Assembly (NCBI RefSeq): GCF_024385505.1
Contig: NZ_JANFLT010000006.1
Location: 186,001 to 250,000 of the forward strand
Direction of reading: 5' to 3'
Length of the DNA stretch: 64,000 nt
Source: Arthrobacter zhaoxinii
Lineage (GTDB): Bacteria > Actinomycetota > Actinomycetes > Actinomycetales > Micrococcaceae
Positions 19,333 through 30,093 of this stretch are shown here, one piece after another; within the stretch, counting starts at the first letter, position 1, and the number at the start of each line of letters is the position of its first letter. The position numbers were made by a program, and so were the translations under genes. The notes under the pieces are model-generated. The model did not search any database. It saw nothing but the letters and a program-made list of their open reading frames with translations, and had not been told where the DNA came from.

Positions 19333-22300
19333 CGGAATCAGCTCGAATATTCGGACGTGTGCTCGGGCGGCTCCTAGCCAATGAGGACGCGTTGACTGCT
19401 GCTTACCTTCCGCACGGCGTAAGCGAACGCATGGGCGAAGACATTGTTCGTGCAGCAAACCGTGCCCGGCCCACCACCCCGCCCTACGCGATCCTCGTCA
19501 CCGCGGGAACGGAGAACCTTTCCGATCCTGAATGCCTGAAGCTCACGTCCCAGTCCGCCATCCAATACCGGCAAGGATCCCGCCTCGCTGTCGTAGTTGG
19601 GCGCCACCCGGACCTTGCCTCATTTATCCAGGCGTTCCGCGAGGTGCTTGGACAGGATTTCCCGATCGCACCGGCTGATCGGGTATCACTCTCTGCCATT
19701 GCCTCCGAAGCGGTGCACCTGATGCTTTCCGACGCAGGAAAGCTCGATGCCACGTACTGGAACAGGGATGCTGCCGTACAACGGTTGGCTTCCTGCCTGA
19801 ATGATCTCCGCCGTATCCAAGAGAACCTTCGGCAAGGTTCCAAGGCATGGAATGCCCTGTGGCTTGAGAATGCTTCGGACGGATTCGATCGTTTACACTC
19901 AATCCTCAACCACTCCGCCACGCACGAACCAGAGCTGGTTCTGGACGAAGTCTTTGATCGTTACACCTATGCAGCGTTTGGCCTGCCCAAGGCCGCGAAG
20001 ACCTCCGGACTGATCAGCAAGCACGGGGTTCTCGTTGATGCATTGGAACAGTGGTGGTCCGACGAAGACCAGGTCCAAATGACGGTGAAGCAGCTCGATT
20101 TCCACCCGGAGACAGCAGGGGAGACGCATCCATTAGGCGGGATGGACTGGGCTGGTTTCGACCAGACGCTAGCCGCGGAAGAGAACACGCTCTCAGCGCT
20201 GATCCGCCACGGCAACAACATTCAGTCCGTCCAGGCCCTGGCAGGCTTGACCGAAGGGCAATTCGTCGACCCCCAGAACACGAAAAAGAAGAAGGGGCAA
20301 CTGACCCTCCTTTCTGAAGACGGGCACGACCGCGAAATCCCCGCCGGCGGCACGGCCCCCTTCCTCCTCGACAGCTCGGTATCCGGAGAGCAGGGCAACC
20401 TCCAGCTGATATCAGAAACCGTTCGTATCTTGATCCCCACCCTGACCGCCGTCGATGAGGTGGACGGTAGCCGCCTCCAGCCAACAGTCCGGGCACCGAA
20501 GACACGTTGGGAGGGATTCCTTGAACTGGATCCCGAGGGAGACCTGTGGTTCGTCGGCAACCTGATCCGCTCCCTTGGCAAGGAGCCCTTCACCCACGTT
20601 CCCAAGCCCCTTGCCGTCGGTCTGGAGCTCGGTGCGCAGGATCCACTGGCCGGAAGGGTCGATGACTCTGCTACGTGCACCGTCATCCTCAAAGGACCCG
20701 ACGGACCAGGGCTGATTTACTGGCCTGACAAGGGGAAGGCAGGCGCCGGCAAAATCGCCCACCTGGGCCCGGAGAAGTACGGCGACTCCGGGAGCCTATC
20801 TCCTGTCGACGTGCCTTATTCCGCAGAGCTGCAGGACATCAGAAACCCACATCTCGCGGTTATGTGGGACAGCCAGACATCGGAGGTCCTTGTCGAGGGA
20901 AAAGAAGCCGCTCCTCTCGACGGCCGGACCAATGCGTGGTGGTCCATGCTTCCGATGGGGAATGCCGCAACGGTCTTGATCGGCGATCAGTCCTTCAACC
21001 TAACAACCGCACAGCCAAAGACTGCTTTCCAGTCGCCGGTGGTGGCCGCAGTCCAGAATCAAGTGGTTGGACCAGTCAGCGCGGATCACGACACGCAGAA
21101 ATCGATCCGTGGCGCGTATGAGTCCTTCCTCTCCGAAGCACTGGACGATGAGAATGCGGACATGCTCTTGCAGACCATGGGCCATGTCGCCATTCCTATC
21201 GACCGGGAAGCAGGTTTCGAAGACCTTTCTCCTGTCCATGGCCTGCTTATGGAAAACAAACTTGGAGCCCTATGGCCCAAGATTTCCGATTTTTCCGTTC
21301 CGGCCGACATTGCCCAATCCGCCGAAGCGGATGAGTTGCGTGAAGCCTTCAAGAAGCTAGAGGTAGGAAAAGCGACACGAAGCCGGACAGCGGAGGGCGT
21401 GGAGTTCCGGGCCTGGCCCTCGCGCTCATCATGGCGGCACCTGTGGGAAAGTGTCGAGGGTAAAGCCGCGCTGCGGCGTTATCTAGACGCGTATGGAGCT
21501 TTGGTAGAGTTCGCTCGGCAGAGTGGGGATGCGGAGGCAATTTTCTGGGCCACCTATCCGTTTAGCATTTCCGCTTGGAAGACGGAAGGTGGGATTGGTT
21601 GCCAATCCATTCTCCTGAGCCCACTCCATCCCGTCCGCCTGGCATGGGTGGCCGGAGTAGAAAGCACGTTGTGGCACGCGTCTAAGGCTGAAGAACTTGC
21701 GGGGACAGTAGAAGGCTGGAATATCCCCCTCATCGGGCCGAGGAATAGCGGCAACGGGAAAATGATCGCAGTCCCTACCGACAGCGGAAGCGGTCAGGTT
21801 TTCCTTGGTTGGTCGATGCTGGTCGCGGCATCGGTGGACGGTCCAGAACCGCTGGTCGCACCACGAAAGCTCGGTTCCTACCCCGCACCGGGCAATGCCG
21901 CAAGCGGTCTCAACGCTACTGCGGCAGCGGCGGCGCTCAGGAACTATCGGAAAATGAATCCCCACGTTTCCACTTTGACGGTCGATCTCGCCGCCTTAGC
22001 GCCGACGTCTCGACTTAGCGAAGTCGACGACGCCGTGCTATCTACAGTCAAGGAATGGTCAGGCAAGGCCTCGCTTCAGCTGAGTGGCGGAGCGCGTATC
22101 TGGGATTCGTTGAACCGTGGAGGAGAGGCGCCAAGGGAAGCTGTGACCAGGCTGGTCCGGGAATCCGGGGGAGTTCCCCTCACCTGGTCGCGGTATCAGC
22201 CGTCAAACGGTACATCCAAGGCATGCAATATACGCATCCTCCAAGATAGTGGCGTCCGACTGGAAGTAGGTGTCGGTGGCCAAGGCAACTATGGGGTTAT

Positions 22301-24935
22301 GGGAAGAACCCCCCTGCGCAGGCTGGAGGCATACCTTCCACCTTCTATGGGTGCGAAGAAGACTGAATCACACCCTGCGCTCAGGACCGGAACGGGATGG
22401 GAGCCGTTCACCCGCGCGCTCATGGCTCTCGAGGGCGCCTCGGTCCAACCCAAGGTCATGTCGAAACTTTTCAATGCGTTGCTAGTCGACGAGTCGGCGG
22501 ACTGGACGGTGTCCGGCGAAGCGCTCATGAACCCCAGTGCGATGGCCGAACTCATCAAGACCTCCAGTGGAAGCGCCCAAATGCTTTGGGAATGGCGCCC
22601 GCCGTTCTTGGAAAAGTCACGGGATGTGCCAGCGTTGGAGCGCAGGCCATTTGTTTCCGTCACACGTGTTCCTCAGGGATTCCGTGACCAGATCCGTTCC
22701 CTCCTCGCAAAAGCGCTCGGCACCGAACCCTCCGAGAACGCCGTCGACGAGTTATTGGGAAAGCTCGGCTCGCGTGGAGTCGGGCTGTCCTCGCTGTTGT
22801 CCATGGGCGGCACCCATGCGTCCGGCGCGCTCGGTTTCTACTTGGCTTTTGCACTCATGGATTCGGCAACCCCGAACGAAACCGAACAGTTCGTACTCCC
22901 GATCGATGCCTGTGATACCTTCCTGCGGGCGCTCTCAGGAGAAGGGGCAAAGGAAAGCTCATCCCGGCGCGCGGATCTCCTGGTACTCAGCCTGGACGAT
23001 ACGGGCCTGACGTTGACCCCCATCGAGATCAAGTTCTATGGCCTCAAATCCAATGGGGGTAGCAAGACACTGCCCGTGGCGGGACACTCAACTTTGAACG
23101 AGGCGGTCGAGCAGTTGGCGTCCACGATGGAGCTCCTTTCCAAGGTGAAGTCCAGATGGGATGAACTCCGGGACGCCGAGCCGAGCGCGGACCGCGAGCT
23201 ATGGGCTAACGCCATGGCCACGCTGGTCGAGACCGGTGTCCGCCTTACTCCGCGCCGAAGCGCTAACCCGGACGCCCTTGCCGACAGGCTTCAGAGCGTG
23301 GCGCTTGGCGAGATGGGCATCCAGCTGGGTAAACCACTTATCACCTATTTCCTTCATGATGCGGAAACCCAAGCGGGGAAGGGCTTCGCAACCTTCACCG
23401 ACCGGGCAACCGGGTTTGGCGAATACGGTGTACTGGTCGCTAACGCAGGAGTGGCCCTAAGCCAGGTCGAAGACGGACAGGGTGCCATGAACGACGAGTG
23501 GGCCAGCTTGCTGAAATGGTCTACAACACAGGATGCCGACGCCGAAGAAACACAGTCTCGACCGACTCCGACTCCGACTCCGGCTTTGGTTCCGATCCCG
23601 GAACCGGGTATTGGGACTGGGGCTAGACGGTCCAAGGAGGTGCCTGACGCTTCGGATAAATCTGGCACTGCCATAGAGGATGATGCGGATCTGGCCCCTC
23701 GGGAGGAAACCCCGCCGGCGGTCGAGCCAACACCGGAGCCATTTGATCCGATGCCCGAACCCGTTGATCCGATGTCCGAAGCGGAAGTTGATGAACCTTT
23801 CAAGGAAGGCATCCGCGGGGAAGGAGTAATGTTCCCGGTCGGTCGGGTGCTCAACTCGATTGGCGACAAGGAAGCTGTCTTCTGGCCGGGTAACACTGCC
23901 CTGAACCAAATGAACGTTGGCGTAGTTGGCGATTTGGGAACTGGTAAGACCCAGCTGCTCAAGGCCCTCATCACCCAGCTGCGGTCCCAGGCAGCTGAGG
24001 CCCAGGAGACGCCGGTCTCTACGCTGGTCTTCGACTACAAGCGGGATTTCCAGGACGAAGAGTTCCTGTCCGCAGTTGGTGGCCGGGTTCTGCGCCCGCA
24101 GGGTATACCGCTCAACATCTTTGCGCTGCCCAATGGCTACACAAAGTTGGCGGCGTACCAGCGGGCAACCGCCTTCACCGACATCTTGGCGAAAATCTAT
24201 TCCGGAGTAGGACCGGTCCAGCGTGAGCGGCTGGTTACCGTAATTACCAAGCTCTACGAAGACCAGAATGGGCGGCCGCCTAGGCTTTCCCAAATCCTCG
24301 AGGAATACCGGGAAGTAACCGGCACTGCCGATTCTGTAACCAGTATGTTGAGCACGTTTGTTCTGGGAGAGATATTCAGCGATGATCCGGACCATCTGGT
24401 CCCCTTTGGTGACCTGCTGGAGGACACTGTCCTCGTAGTCGCGCTCAGTGATCTGGGCGCGGATCAGAACGCGAAGAATGCCCTTGTCGTGCTCTTCCTG
24501 AACATGTACTACGACTACAAGCTGCAGAGCAAAAAGTGGCCATATGCCACCTCAGAGTCGGGGGAGCAGTTGCGCCGATTGAACTCATTCCTCCTGGTTG
24601 ATGAAGCGGTGAACATCATGAGGTACGACTTCCCCGTGCTCATGGACATCATGCTTCAGGGCCGCGAGTTCGGTTTCGGAGTTATCCTTGCTTCCCAATA
24701 CCTCTCCCATTTCAAGAACACGCATACGAACTACGGTGAGCCGCTACTTACGTGGTTTATCCACAAGGTGCCCAACGTGACGCCCAGGGAGCTGGAGCAG
24801 CTTGGGCTTAGCGGTATGCCGAAGGAGACCGCTGATCGGATCACCAAGTTGAAGGTCCATGAAGCCCTGTATAAATCCTTGGACTTCCCGGGTGTGTTCG
24901 TGAGGGGAACCCCGTTTTATGAGTTAGGTAAATAG
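19329..24935 (+). CDS. HerA/FtsK-type DNA-translocase ATPase with embedded PD-(D/E)XK motif (DndH/DptH-position protein)
   Basis: 1868 residues. ATG 19329 overlaps the previous stop (ATGA) and has AGGGGGA upstream, so the much longer upstream reading is rejected. The last 330 residues are a HerA/FtsK-like motor: Walker A GDLGTGKT (1534-1541), Walker B LLVDEA (D about 1758), and a DndH-like end with QGREFGFGVILASQY. A Pro/Glu-rich linker precedes it (about 1400-1490). Residues 1216-1235 read D-x16-E-I-K (ADLLVL ... PIEIKFYG), a plausible PD-(D/E)XK nuclease core, with a conserved-looking NEAVEQL helix behind. The long N-terminal part is unassigned. It would be the DNA-translocating, perhaps DNA-cutting, subunit of the restriction complex encoded by this and the two preceding genes. 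Confidence 0.7.
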   Translation: MTESARIFGRVLGRLLANEDALTAAYLPHGVSERMGEDIVRAANRARPTTPPYAILVTAGTENLSDPECLKLTSQSAIQYRQGSRLAVVVGRHPDLASFIQAFREVLGQDFPIAPADRVSLSAIASEAVHLMLSDAGKLDATYWNRDAAVQRLASCLNDLRRIQENLRQGSKAWNALWLENASDGFDRLHSILNHSATHEPELVLDEVFDRYTYAAFGLPKAAKTSGLISKHGVLVDALEQWWSDEDQVQMTVKQLDFHPETAGETHPLGGMDWAGFDQTLAAEENTLSALIRHGNNIQSVQALAGLTEGQFVDPQNTKKKKGQLTLLSEDGHDREIPAGGTAPFLLDSSVSGEQGNLQLISETVRILIPTLTAVDEVDGSRLQPTVRAPKTRWEGFLELDPEGDLWFVGNLIRSLGKEPFTHVPKPLAVGLELGAQDPLAGRVDDSATCTVILKGPDGPGLIYWPDKGKAGAGKIAHLGPEKYGDSGSLSPVDVPYSAELQDIRNPHLAVMWDSQTSEVLVEGKEAAPLDGRTNAWWSMLPMGNAATVLIGDQSFNLTTAQPKTAFQSPVVAAVQNQVVGPVSADHDTQKSIRGAYESFLSEALDDENADMLLQTMGHVAIPIDREAGFEDLSPVHGLLMENKLGALWPKISDFSVPADIAQSAEADELREAFKKLEVGKATRSRTAEGVEFRAWPSRSSWRHLWESVEGKAALRRYLDAYGALVEFARQSGDAEAIFWATYPFSISAWKTEGGIGCQSILLSPLHPVRLAWVAGVESTLWHASKAEELAGTVEGWNIPLIGPRNSGNGKMIAVPTDSGSGQVFLGWSMLVAASVDGPEPLVAPRKLGSYPAPGNAASGLNATAAAAALRNYRKMNPHVSTLTVDLAALAPTSRLSEVDDAVLSTVKEWSGKASLQLSGGARIWDSLNRGGEAPREAVTRLVRESGGVPLTWSRYQPSNGTSKACNIRILQDSGVRLEVGVGGQGNYGVMGRTPLRRLEAYLPPSMGAKKTESHPALRTGTGWEPFTRALMALEGASVQPKVMSKLFNALLVDESADWTVSGEALMNPSAMAELIKTSSGSAQMLWEWRPPFLEKSRDVPALERRPFVSVTRVPQGFRDQIRSLLAKALGTEPSENAVDELLGKLGSRGVGLSSLLSMGGTHASGALGFYLAFALMDSATPNETEQFVLPIDACDTFLRALSGEGAKESSSRRADLLVLSLDDTGLTLTPIEIKFYGLKSNGGSKTLPVAGHSTLNEAVEQLASTMELLSKVKSRWDELRDAEPSADRELWANAMATLVETGVRLTPRRSANPDALADRLQSVALGEMGIQLGKPLITYFLHDAETQAGKGFATFTDRATGFGEYGVLVANAGVALSQVEDGQGAMNDEWASLLKWSTTQDADAEETQSRPTPTPTPALVPIPEPGIGTGARRSKEVPDASDKSGTAIEDDADLAPREETPPAVEPTPEPFDPMPEPVDPMSEAEVDEPFKEGIRGEGVMFPVGRVLNSIGDKEAVFWPGNTALNQMNVGVVGDLGTGKTQLLKALITQLRSQAAEAQETPVSTLVFDYKRDFQDEEFLSAVGGRVLRPQGIPLNIFALPNGYTKLAAYQRATAFTDILAKIYSGVGPVQRERLVTVITKLYEDQNGRPPRLSQILEEYREVTGTADSVTSMLSTFVLGEIFSDDPDHLVPFGDLLEDTVLVVALSDLGADQNAKNALVVLFLNMYYDYKLQSKKWPYATSESGEQLRRLNSFLLVDEAVNIMRYDFPVLMDIMLQGREFGFGVILASQYLSHFKNTHTNYGEPLLTWFIHKVPNVTPRELEQLGLSGMPKETADRITKLKVHEALYKSLDFPGVFVRGTPFYELGK

Positions 24936-24942
24936 CAGCGAG

Positions 24943-24977
24943 GGCGGGAGGGACCGAAAGCTCCCTCCCGCCTTTTT
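24943..24977 (+). terminator. Strong rho-independent terminator of the restriction cluster
   Basis: GGCGGGAGGGA (24943-24953) pairs perfectly with TCCCTCCCGCC (24962-24972) around an 8-nt loop and is followed by TTTTT. It sits 7 nt after the giant ATPase stop codon and ends the rightward cluster. Confidence 0.93.
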
Positions 24978-24980
24978 GGA

Positions 24981-25223
24981 CTAACGCTCACTCCTGCCGA
25001 ATACACTTTCGATAATCTTCACTAGCTCCAAGGCCGTTGCCTGATCGAGCTGAACGGTTTGGCTTACCTTTGGTTCGCTCTTTCGATAATCCGATCCATA
25101 AGTAGCGATATGTAGGAGCGGTTGGCCGTTTGGTGTATGAAGAATCTGGTAGGTGGCATCCACTTCGGAATCGTGGGGCCTAACGTTAGAGTTTCCTTTT
25201 TCAAGTTTTCGTATGAGAGCCAT
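24981..25223 (-). CDS. Conserved 80-residue protein of unknown function
   Basis: 80 residues, ATG 25223 with TAGGA about 7 nt upstream. It reads MALIRKLEKGNSNVRPHDSE at the start and ends in a QLDQATALELVKIIE helix. I recognise this as a recurring small actinobacterial protein type sometimes mislabelled as a methionyl-tRNA formyltransferase; it has no such domain. The pattern is a small beta-rich fold with a C-terminal helix. It starts 37 bp after the NERD-helicase stop on the same strand, so the two are probably one transcript. Function unknown. Confidence 0.7.
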   Translation of the reverse strand: MALIRKLEKGNSNVRPHDSEVDATYQILHTPNGQPLLHIATYGSDYRKSEPKVSQTVQLDQATALELVKIIESVFGRSER

Positions 25224-25260
25224 GTCGGAATCCTACGATGAAATGTCACCTTTTCTGATT

Positions 25261-26934
25261 TTAGGGAGACCAAACCGCCGCTCGGTTTAAAGCCAGCGTC
25301 AACTCCCGTCCGCCGGCCTCAGCAATCAGCGCCGGGTCGCCCACCACCACCAGCAGGCACCGCGCCCGAGACAGCCCCACGTAGAGCTGCTCCGGAGCAC
25401 GTGCCATGTCCTTAAACCCGTTCACGCAGAGGATCACCACCGAGCGCTCCAGCCCCTTGAACCCCAGGACGTGCCCGTAGAACTCCGCATAGTCGTCGTG
25501 GAAGGACTTCCAGTACTCGGGGATGCGCTGGGTGTCGAAGTAGTCCTGGTGGATCGGGTGGCGCTTGTTGGTGGTGAGCAGTGCGATCTGGTTGGCAGCC
25601 CAGCCCTCGTCGATGAGTGCGTCCACACAGTCGCTCGCGACGTCCAGCGCATCTTCGGTAGGGCAGGCGACGAGACGCACCGGCAGCCCGTCCCCGCCTC
25701 GGGGTGAGAAGTGTTCGCCGGCGAATCCGCGGAAGGTCTGTGCGATCCGTTTGGTGTTACGCAGGTTCTCGTCGATGTGCAGGGTGACGAGCCCGGCGGT
25801 GGGGTCCTCGGCCGTTCCCGCGGTTGCCGCGTCCCACCGCCCGTAGACGTTCTGCCGCTCGTCCATGAACGCGTACACCCCGCCGTCGTCGGGCTTCTTC
25901 AGACATGCGAGCAGCGCCTCCCACCAGAGTGGGGCGAAGTCCTGGGCCTCGTCGACGACGACGGCGTCCAGCTTCTCCTCGACCGGCAGGCGGTCTGCGA
26001 GCTCCTTGAGCAGCCGAGGCATCTCCTCTTCGAAGTACTCCTGCCCGGACCCGTCGGGCACGCCCAGGGACTGCACGTAGTCGTGGAACTCGCCCACGAA
26101 TACGGGCGGGGCCTGTTTCCAGCCGGCGACCTCGCGGCGCAGGTGCACGCTGAGTCCCTTGTTGTAGCAGAACAGCCCGACGCGCTGGCCGTCCTTGGCG
26201 AGGCGCTTGGCCTTCTCGACGGCGAGCCAGGTTTTGCCGCTGCCGGCGCCGCCGACGAAGCGCGCGCTGGTGATCGAGCGGGTGGAATCCAGCAAGACCT
26301 TCTGCCGGGTGGTGAGCCGTTCCTGATGGTCCTCCAGCTCGGCGGCATCCAGACCCGGACGGTCTGCCGGGGTGAGATCGCCAGAGAGATGGGGGAGGAT
26401 GCGCTCGAGGTACTTGGGGGAGAGCGGTACGGACCCCTGCCCTTCCGTCTGGATAGCGCCCCGGATTTTTGCGGCGCAGTTGTTTGCCAGCTCCCCCTGG
26501 TCGACGACGAGGCTGCGCGGCGTGCCGGCCATCTCCCAGTCCGCAGAGACGTCCGAATAGGGGAAGCACGCCATGTAGGTGATGCGGCTGGTCAGGGGAG
26601 TGCCGAGGCGGCTGCCGATCCAGTCCTTGAACGCGTGCTGCGCGCTCTGGGCCTGGGCGACGGGGCTTTCCATCCGGCGTTTGCCGGTCCGGTCGCTTTG
26701 GTACCACTGGCCGTTGTCCACGGAGACCCGGCCGCCCTTGACCTCGAGGACGGCGACGCCGACGCCGGGCCAGAGGACTAGGATGTCGATCTCGTGTTCG
26801 GCGCGGCCGTGCCGCAGCTGGACCGAGTGGGCCAGTACGACGTCGTCGGGCAGCTGGGCGCGCAGGGCGTTCCAGACCGCCTGTTCGGCTAGGTGACCGT
26901 CCTGAAAGTCGGGCTCTTCCGGTATGCAGCGCAC
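25261..26934 (-). CDS. NERD nuclease-related domain - UvrD-like SF1 helicase
   Basis: 557 residues from GTG 26934, with AAGGGGGA just before it. Residues 13-130 are a NERD domain: [22 protein letters not shown] carries the D...E-x-K nuclease pattern. Residues 195-557 are a UvrD/Rep-type helicase: Walker A GGAGSGKT, motif [10 protein letters not shown], then ENLRNT and the late LYVGLSRAR motif. Such NERD-helicases are common accessory proteins in defence loci and may process DNA or RNA:DNA ends. It is divergent from arcA, with 135 bp between them, and marks the right end of the island. The base composition is richer in G+C than the restriction cluster next door, so it may be older in this chromosome. 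Confidence 0.88.
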   Translation of the reverse strand: MRCIPEEPDFQDGHLAEQAVWNALRAQLPDDVVLAHSVQLRHGRAEHEIDILVLWPGVGVAVLEVKGGRVSVDNGQWYQSDRTGKRRMESPVAQAQSAQHAFKDWIGSRLGTPLTSRITYMACFPYSDVSADWEMAGTPRSLVVDQGELANNCAAKIRGAIQTEGQGSVPLSPKYLERILPHLSGDLTPADRPGLDAAELEDHQERLTTRQKVLLDSTRSITSARFVGGAGSGKTWLAVEKAKRLAKDGQRVGLFCYNKGLSVHLRREVAGWKQAPPVFVGEFHDYVQSLGVPDGSGQEYFEEEMPRLLKELADRLPVEEKLDAVVVDEAQDFAPLWWEALLACLKKPDDGGVYAFMDERQNVYGRWDAATAGTAEDPTAGLVTLHIDENLRNTKRIAQTFRGFAGEHFSPRGGDGLPVRLVACPTEDALDVASDCVDALIDEGWAANQIALLTTNKRHPIHQDYFDTQRIPEYWKSFHDDYAEFYGHVLGFKGLERSVVILCVNGFKDMARAPEQLYVGLSRARCLLVVVGDPALIAEAGGRELTLALNRAAVWSP

Positions 26935-27069
26935 GATTCCCCCTTATCGTTCCGGCTGGTGCCGGCTCTGGTGGGTAATCTACATGGGCAGTGGCGAAAC
27001 AGTTCCGATTCGGCCCCCGCCCCTCCGTCTGCAAGGATGCTGGTAAGCCTGCTGATAAAGGAGCATCCC

Positions 27070-28332
27070 ATGCCTTCCCCCGCCCCCACCCCGAACGCCG
27101 CCGCCTACGGGGTGCACTCGGAGGTCGGCAAACTGCGCAAAGTCTTGGTCTGCGCACCGGGCCTGGCCCACGAACGGCTCACCCCCACCAACCGTGAAGA
27201 CCTGCTGTTCGACGACGTGATGTGGGTGGAAAACGCCCAGCGCGACCACGCCGACTTCGTCACCAAGATGGAAAACCACGGCGTGGACGTGGTGGAACTG
27301 CACGATCTCCTGGGTCAGACCATGGACATCCCTGAGGCGCGGACCTGGCTGCTGGACCGGAAAATCGTGGCCAACCGCGTCGGGCTGGGACTGGTGTCCG
27401 GCACCCGGGCGTTCCTGGATTCGCTGACCGGCGCGGACCTGGCGCGCTACCTCATCGGCGGGCTCGCGACGTCGGACCTTCCCGCGGACTACCGCAGCGG
27501 TTACATCGCCCTGGCCCGGGAATCCTCGGGCCGGCCCGAGTACCTGCTTCCGCCGCTGCCCAACACCCTCTACACCCGGGACACCACCTGCTGGGTCGGC
27601 GGCGGGCTGACGCTGAACCCGCTGTACTGGCCGGCACGCCACGACGAGACCCTGCTGATGCAGGCCATCTATAAGTTCCATCCGGAGTACGCGGCGTCCA
27701 CCGTCTGGTGGGGCGACGGGGAACAGGACTGGGGCCAGGCATACCTGGAAGGCGGGGACGTGATGCCGGTGGGCAACGGCACCGTGCTGATCGGCATGGG
27801 GGAGCGCACCTCCCGCCAGGCCATCACGCAGCTCGCGCAGTCGCTGTTCGCCGCCGAGGCCGCCGAGCGGATCGTGGTGGCCGGCATGCCCAAGCTGCGG
27901 GCCGCGATGCACCTGGACACTGTGTTCACCTTCGCGGACCGGGATCTGGCCACCATCCATCCGGCCATTGTGGACGGCATCCACGCCTTCACCATCCACC
28001 CCTCGGACCGCAGCCCCGGCCTGGAGGTGCGGGACCACCGCGACCGCCGCTTCGTAGACGTGGTGGCCGAATCCATGGGCTATCGAAAGCTGCGCCTGGT
28101 GGAGACCGCCGGCGACTACTCCGCCTCCGAACGGCAGCAGTGGGACAGCGCGAACAACGCCGTCGCCCTAGAGCCGGGCGTGGTGTTCACCTATGACCGC
28201 AACACCCAGACCAACGCGGCGCTGCGGAACGCCGGCGTCGAGGTCATCCCCATTGTCGGGGCTGAACTCGGCCGTGGCCGCGGCGGCGGGCACTGCATGA
28301 CCTGCCCGATCATCCGGGATCCGCTCGACTAA
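27070..28332 (+). CDS. arcA: Arginine deiminase
   Basis: 420 residues, ATG 27070 with AAGGAG 7 nt upstream. The enzyme hydrolyses L-arginine to citrulline and ammonia in the cytoplasm. Family landmarks are visible: N-terminal [23 protein letters not shown], the [10 protein letters not shown] block, [19 protein letters not shown] with the catalytic His, and the C-terminal catalytic Cys motif [10 protein letters not shown]. Full length. No ornithine carbamoyltransferase (arcB) or carbamate kinase (arcC) gene lies nearby; the antiporter arcD follows after about 290 bp in the same direction. The pair suggests arginine uptake and deimination for acid resistance or nitrogen rather than a complete ATP-generating operon at this place. 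Confidence 0.96.
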   Translation: MPSPAPTPNAAAYGVHSEVGKLRKVLVCAPGLAHERLTPTNREDLLFDDVMWVENAQRDHADFVTKMENHGVDVVELHDLLGQTMDIPEARTWLLDRKIVANRVGLGLVSGTRAFLDSLTGADLARYLIGGLATSDLPADYRSGYIALARESSGRPEYLLPPLPNTLYTRDTTCWVGGGLTLNPLYWPARHDETLLMQAIYKFHPEYAASTVWWGDGEQDWGQAYLEGGDVMPVGNGTVLIGMGERTSRQAITQLAQSLFAAEAAERIVVAGMPKLRAAMHLDTVFTFADRDLATIHPAIVDGIHAFTIHPSDRSPGLEVRDHRDRRFVDVVAESMGYRKLRLVETAGDYSASERQQWDSANNAVALEPGVVFTYDRNTQTNAALRNAGVEVIPIVGAELGRGRGGGHCMTCPIIRDPLD

Positions 28333-28618
28333 CGACGACGGCGCGGGGCCGGCTGGCATGTGACCGCGGCCCCGGCCACGGTTTCGACGTGGACTCCAGC
28401 GAACGCACCGCCCTTGACGGGTGCATGCCTTTCCACTGCAGGGACCCGTCCGACATTCGTCTCCGGGTGCTGGCCGCCGATTCGGACCCTGCCGTCTCCC
28501 TCTGAGAGGATTGTGGTGAGCCGCTGACGGAGGAGCCTCCGCAGGAAGCGGTCCGTCCCTCCACAGATGTCTAAGCGGTGTTGCCTCAGTGGCCGCAACA
28601 TCCGATTGGAAAAGAACC

Positions 28619-30067
28619 GTGTCTAATGCGCCTGCTTCAGGGGACAAAGCCCCAGCAGCCAAACTCTCCCTGCTGACCCTCACCACTGTGGTGATCGGGT
28701 CCATGGTCGGGGCCGGGGTGTTTTCCCTGCCCCAGCGCTTCGCCGAGGAAACCGGGGTGTGGGGTGCGCTGGTCGCCTGGCTGATTGCGGGTTCCGGCAT
28801 GCTGATGCTGGCCTTTGTGTTCCAGCGGCTGTCCATGCGCAAGCCGGCGCTTGATGCGGGGATCTTTGCCTACGCCAAGGCCGGCTTCGGAAACTATGTG
28901 GGGTTCTTCTCCGCAGCGGGTTACTGGGCCAGTGCCTGCGTGGGAAACGTCACCTACTGGGTGCTCACCATGTCCACGCTGGGAGTCTTGTTTCCGCAGT
29001 TGGGCGCAGGGGACACCCTCCTCGCCGTCCTGCTGTCCTCGGCCGGGCTGTGGGGATTCTTCTTCCTGATCAGGCGCGGGATCAAAGAAGCCACGGCCAT
29101 TAACCGGATAGTCACGATCGCCAAGGTTGTTCCCATTTTGGTCTTCGTGCTGTTTGCTGTCTTCCTGTTCGACCCCGCCGTCTTCGCGGGAAACCTTACC
29201 GGGGCGGACTATACGGGGCCGCTGTTCGAGCAGGTCAGCAACACGATGCTGGTGACGGTGTTCGTGTTCCTCGGTGTTGAGGGTGCCAGCGTGTATTCGC
29301 GCCATGCCCGACGGCGGGAGGACGTTGGCCGGGCCACCGTCCTCGGATTTCTGAGCGTCTTTGCCATCTTTGCCTCGGTCACGATCGTCTCCTACGGCGT
29401 CCTGCCGATGGAACAGCTCGCCGAGCTGCGCCAACCATCCCTGGCGGGCGTCCTGGAAGCGGGGGTGGGGGCCTGGGGGCTGGTGTTCGTCAGCGCAGGC
29501 CTGATCATTTCGGTGATGGGGGCTTACCTGGCTTGGAGCCTGATGGCGGCGGAGGTCCTGTATGTGGCCGCCAGAGAGAAGGACATGCCGCGGTTCCTGT
29601 CCCGGGTCAGCGAGGACGATGTCCCGGTCAACGCCCTGCTGCTGAGCACCCTGCTCAGCCAGCTGGTAATGGTCATCACCTACTTCTCCGGGGATGCCTT
29701 CGACTTCGCACTGGACATGACCGCGGTCCTGACGTTGTTTTCCCTCCTTTTCGCGGCCCTCTACGCTCTCAAGCTCGGTTGGAGCGGGGAATCGTATGAA
29801 GGAGCCCTGAGCCGCACCCGGCGGGGCGACCTGGCCATTGCCGTCATTGCCACCATTTATTCAGTGTTCCTGGTCTATGCCGCCGGGCTGCCCCTGGTGC
29901 TGCTTTCGTTGATCTTCTACGCCCCCGCCACCGTCCTGTTCGTGATTGCCCGCCGTGAACAAGGGCAGCGCGTTTTCCGGGGAGGGGAGCTGATTCTTTT
30001 CCTCATTACTTTGGTAGGAGCCGTTGCAGGCGTGCTCGCCCTGACCCGGGGCTGGATAGAGCTCTGA
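28619..30067 (+). CDS. arcD: Arginine/ornithine antiporter
   Basis: 482 residues from GTG 28619, which has GGAAAAG 5 nt upstream; an in-frame GTG at 28589 is possible but has no ribosome site. It is an APC-superfamily basic amino-acid antiporter of about 12 membrane segments. The first helix carries the substrate-binding [12 protein letters not shown], and [31 protein letters not shown] and [11 protein letters not shown] are typical of ArcD/lysine permeases. It exchanges arginine for ornithine across the membrane and supplies arcA. The 286 bp before it (28333-28618) show no gene. Confidence 0.92.
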   Translation: MSNAPASGDKAPAAKLSLLTLTTVVIGSMVGAGVFSLPQRFAEETGVWGALVAWLIAGSGMLMLAFVFQRLSMRKPALDAGIFAYAKAGFGNYVGFFSAAGYWASACVGNVTYWVLTMSTLGVLFPQLGAGDTLLAVLLSSAGLWGFFFLIRRGIKEATAINRIVTIAKVVPILVFVLFAVFLFDPAVFAGNLTGADYTGPLFEQVSNTMLVTVFVFLGVEGASVYSRHARRREDVGRATVLGFLSVFAIFASVTIVSYGVLPMEQLAELRQPSLAGVLEAGVGAWGLVFVSAGLIISVMGAYLAWSLMAAEVLYVAAREKDMPRFLSRVSEDDVPVNALLLSTLLSQLVMVITYFSGDAFDFALDMTAVLTLFSLLFAALYALKLGWSGESYEGALSRTRRGDLAIAVIATIYSVFLVYAAGLPLVLLSLIFYAPATVLFVIARREQGQRVFRGGELILFLITLVGAVAGVLALTRGWIEL

Positions 30068-30093
30068 GCAGAGGGCGTGCCGCGTCCTGCGGT

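Noticed and set aside
13578-24935. Classical Dnd phosphorothioation locus
   Set aside because: No dndA-E (cysteine desulfurase, DndC, DndD, DndE) is present.
25757-27157. 466-residue leftward ORF
   Set aside because: Alternative frame of the NERD-helicase gene, R/P/A-rich shadow.
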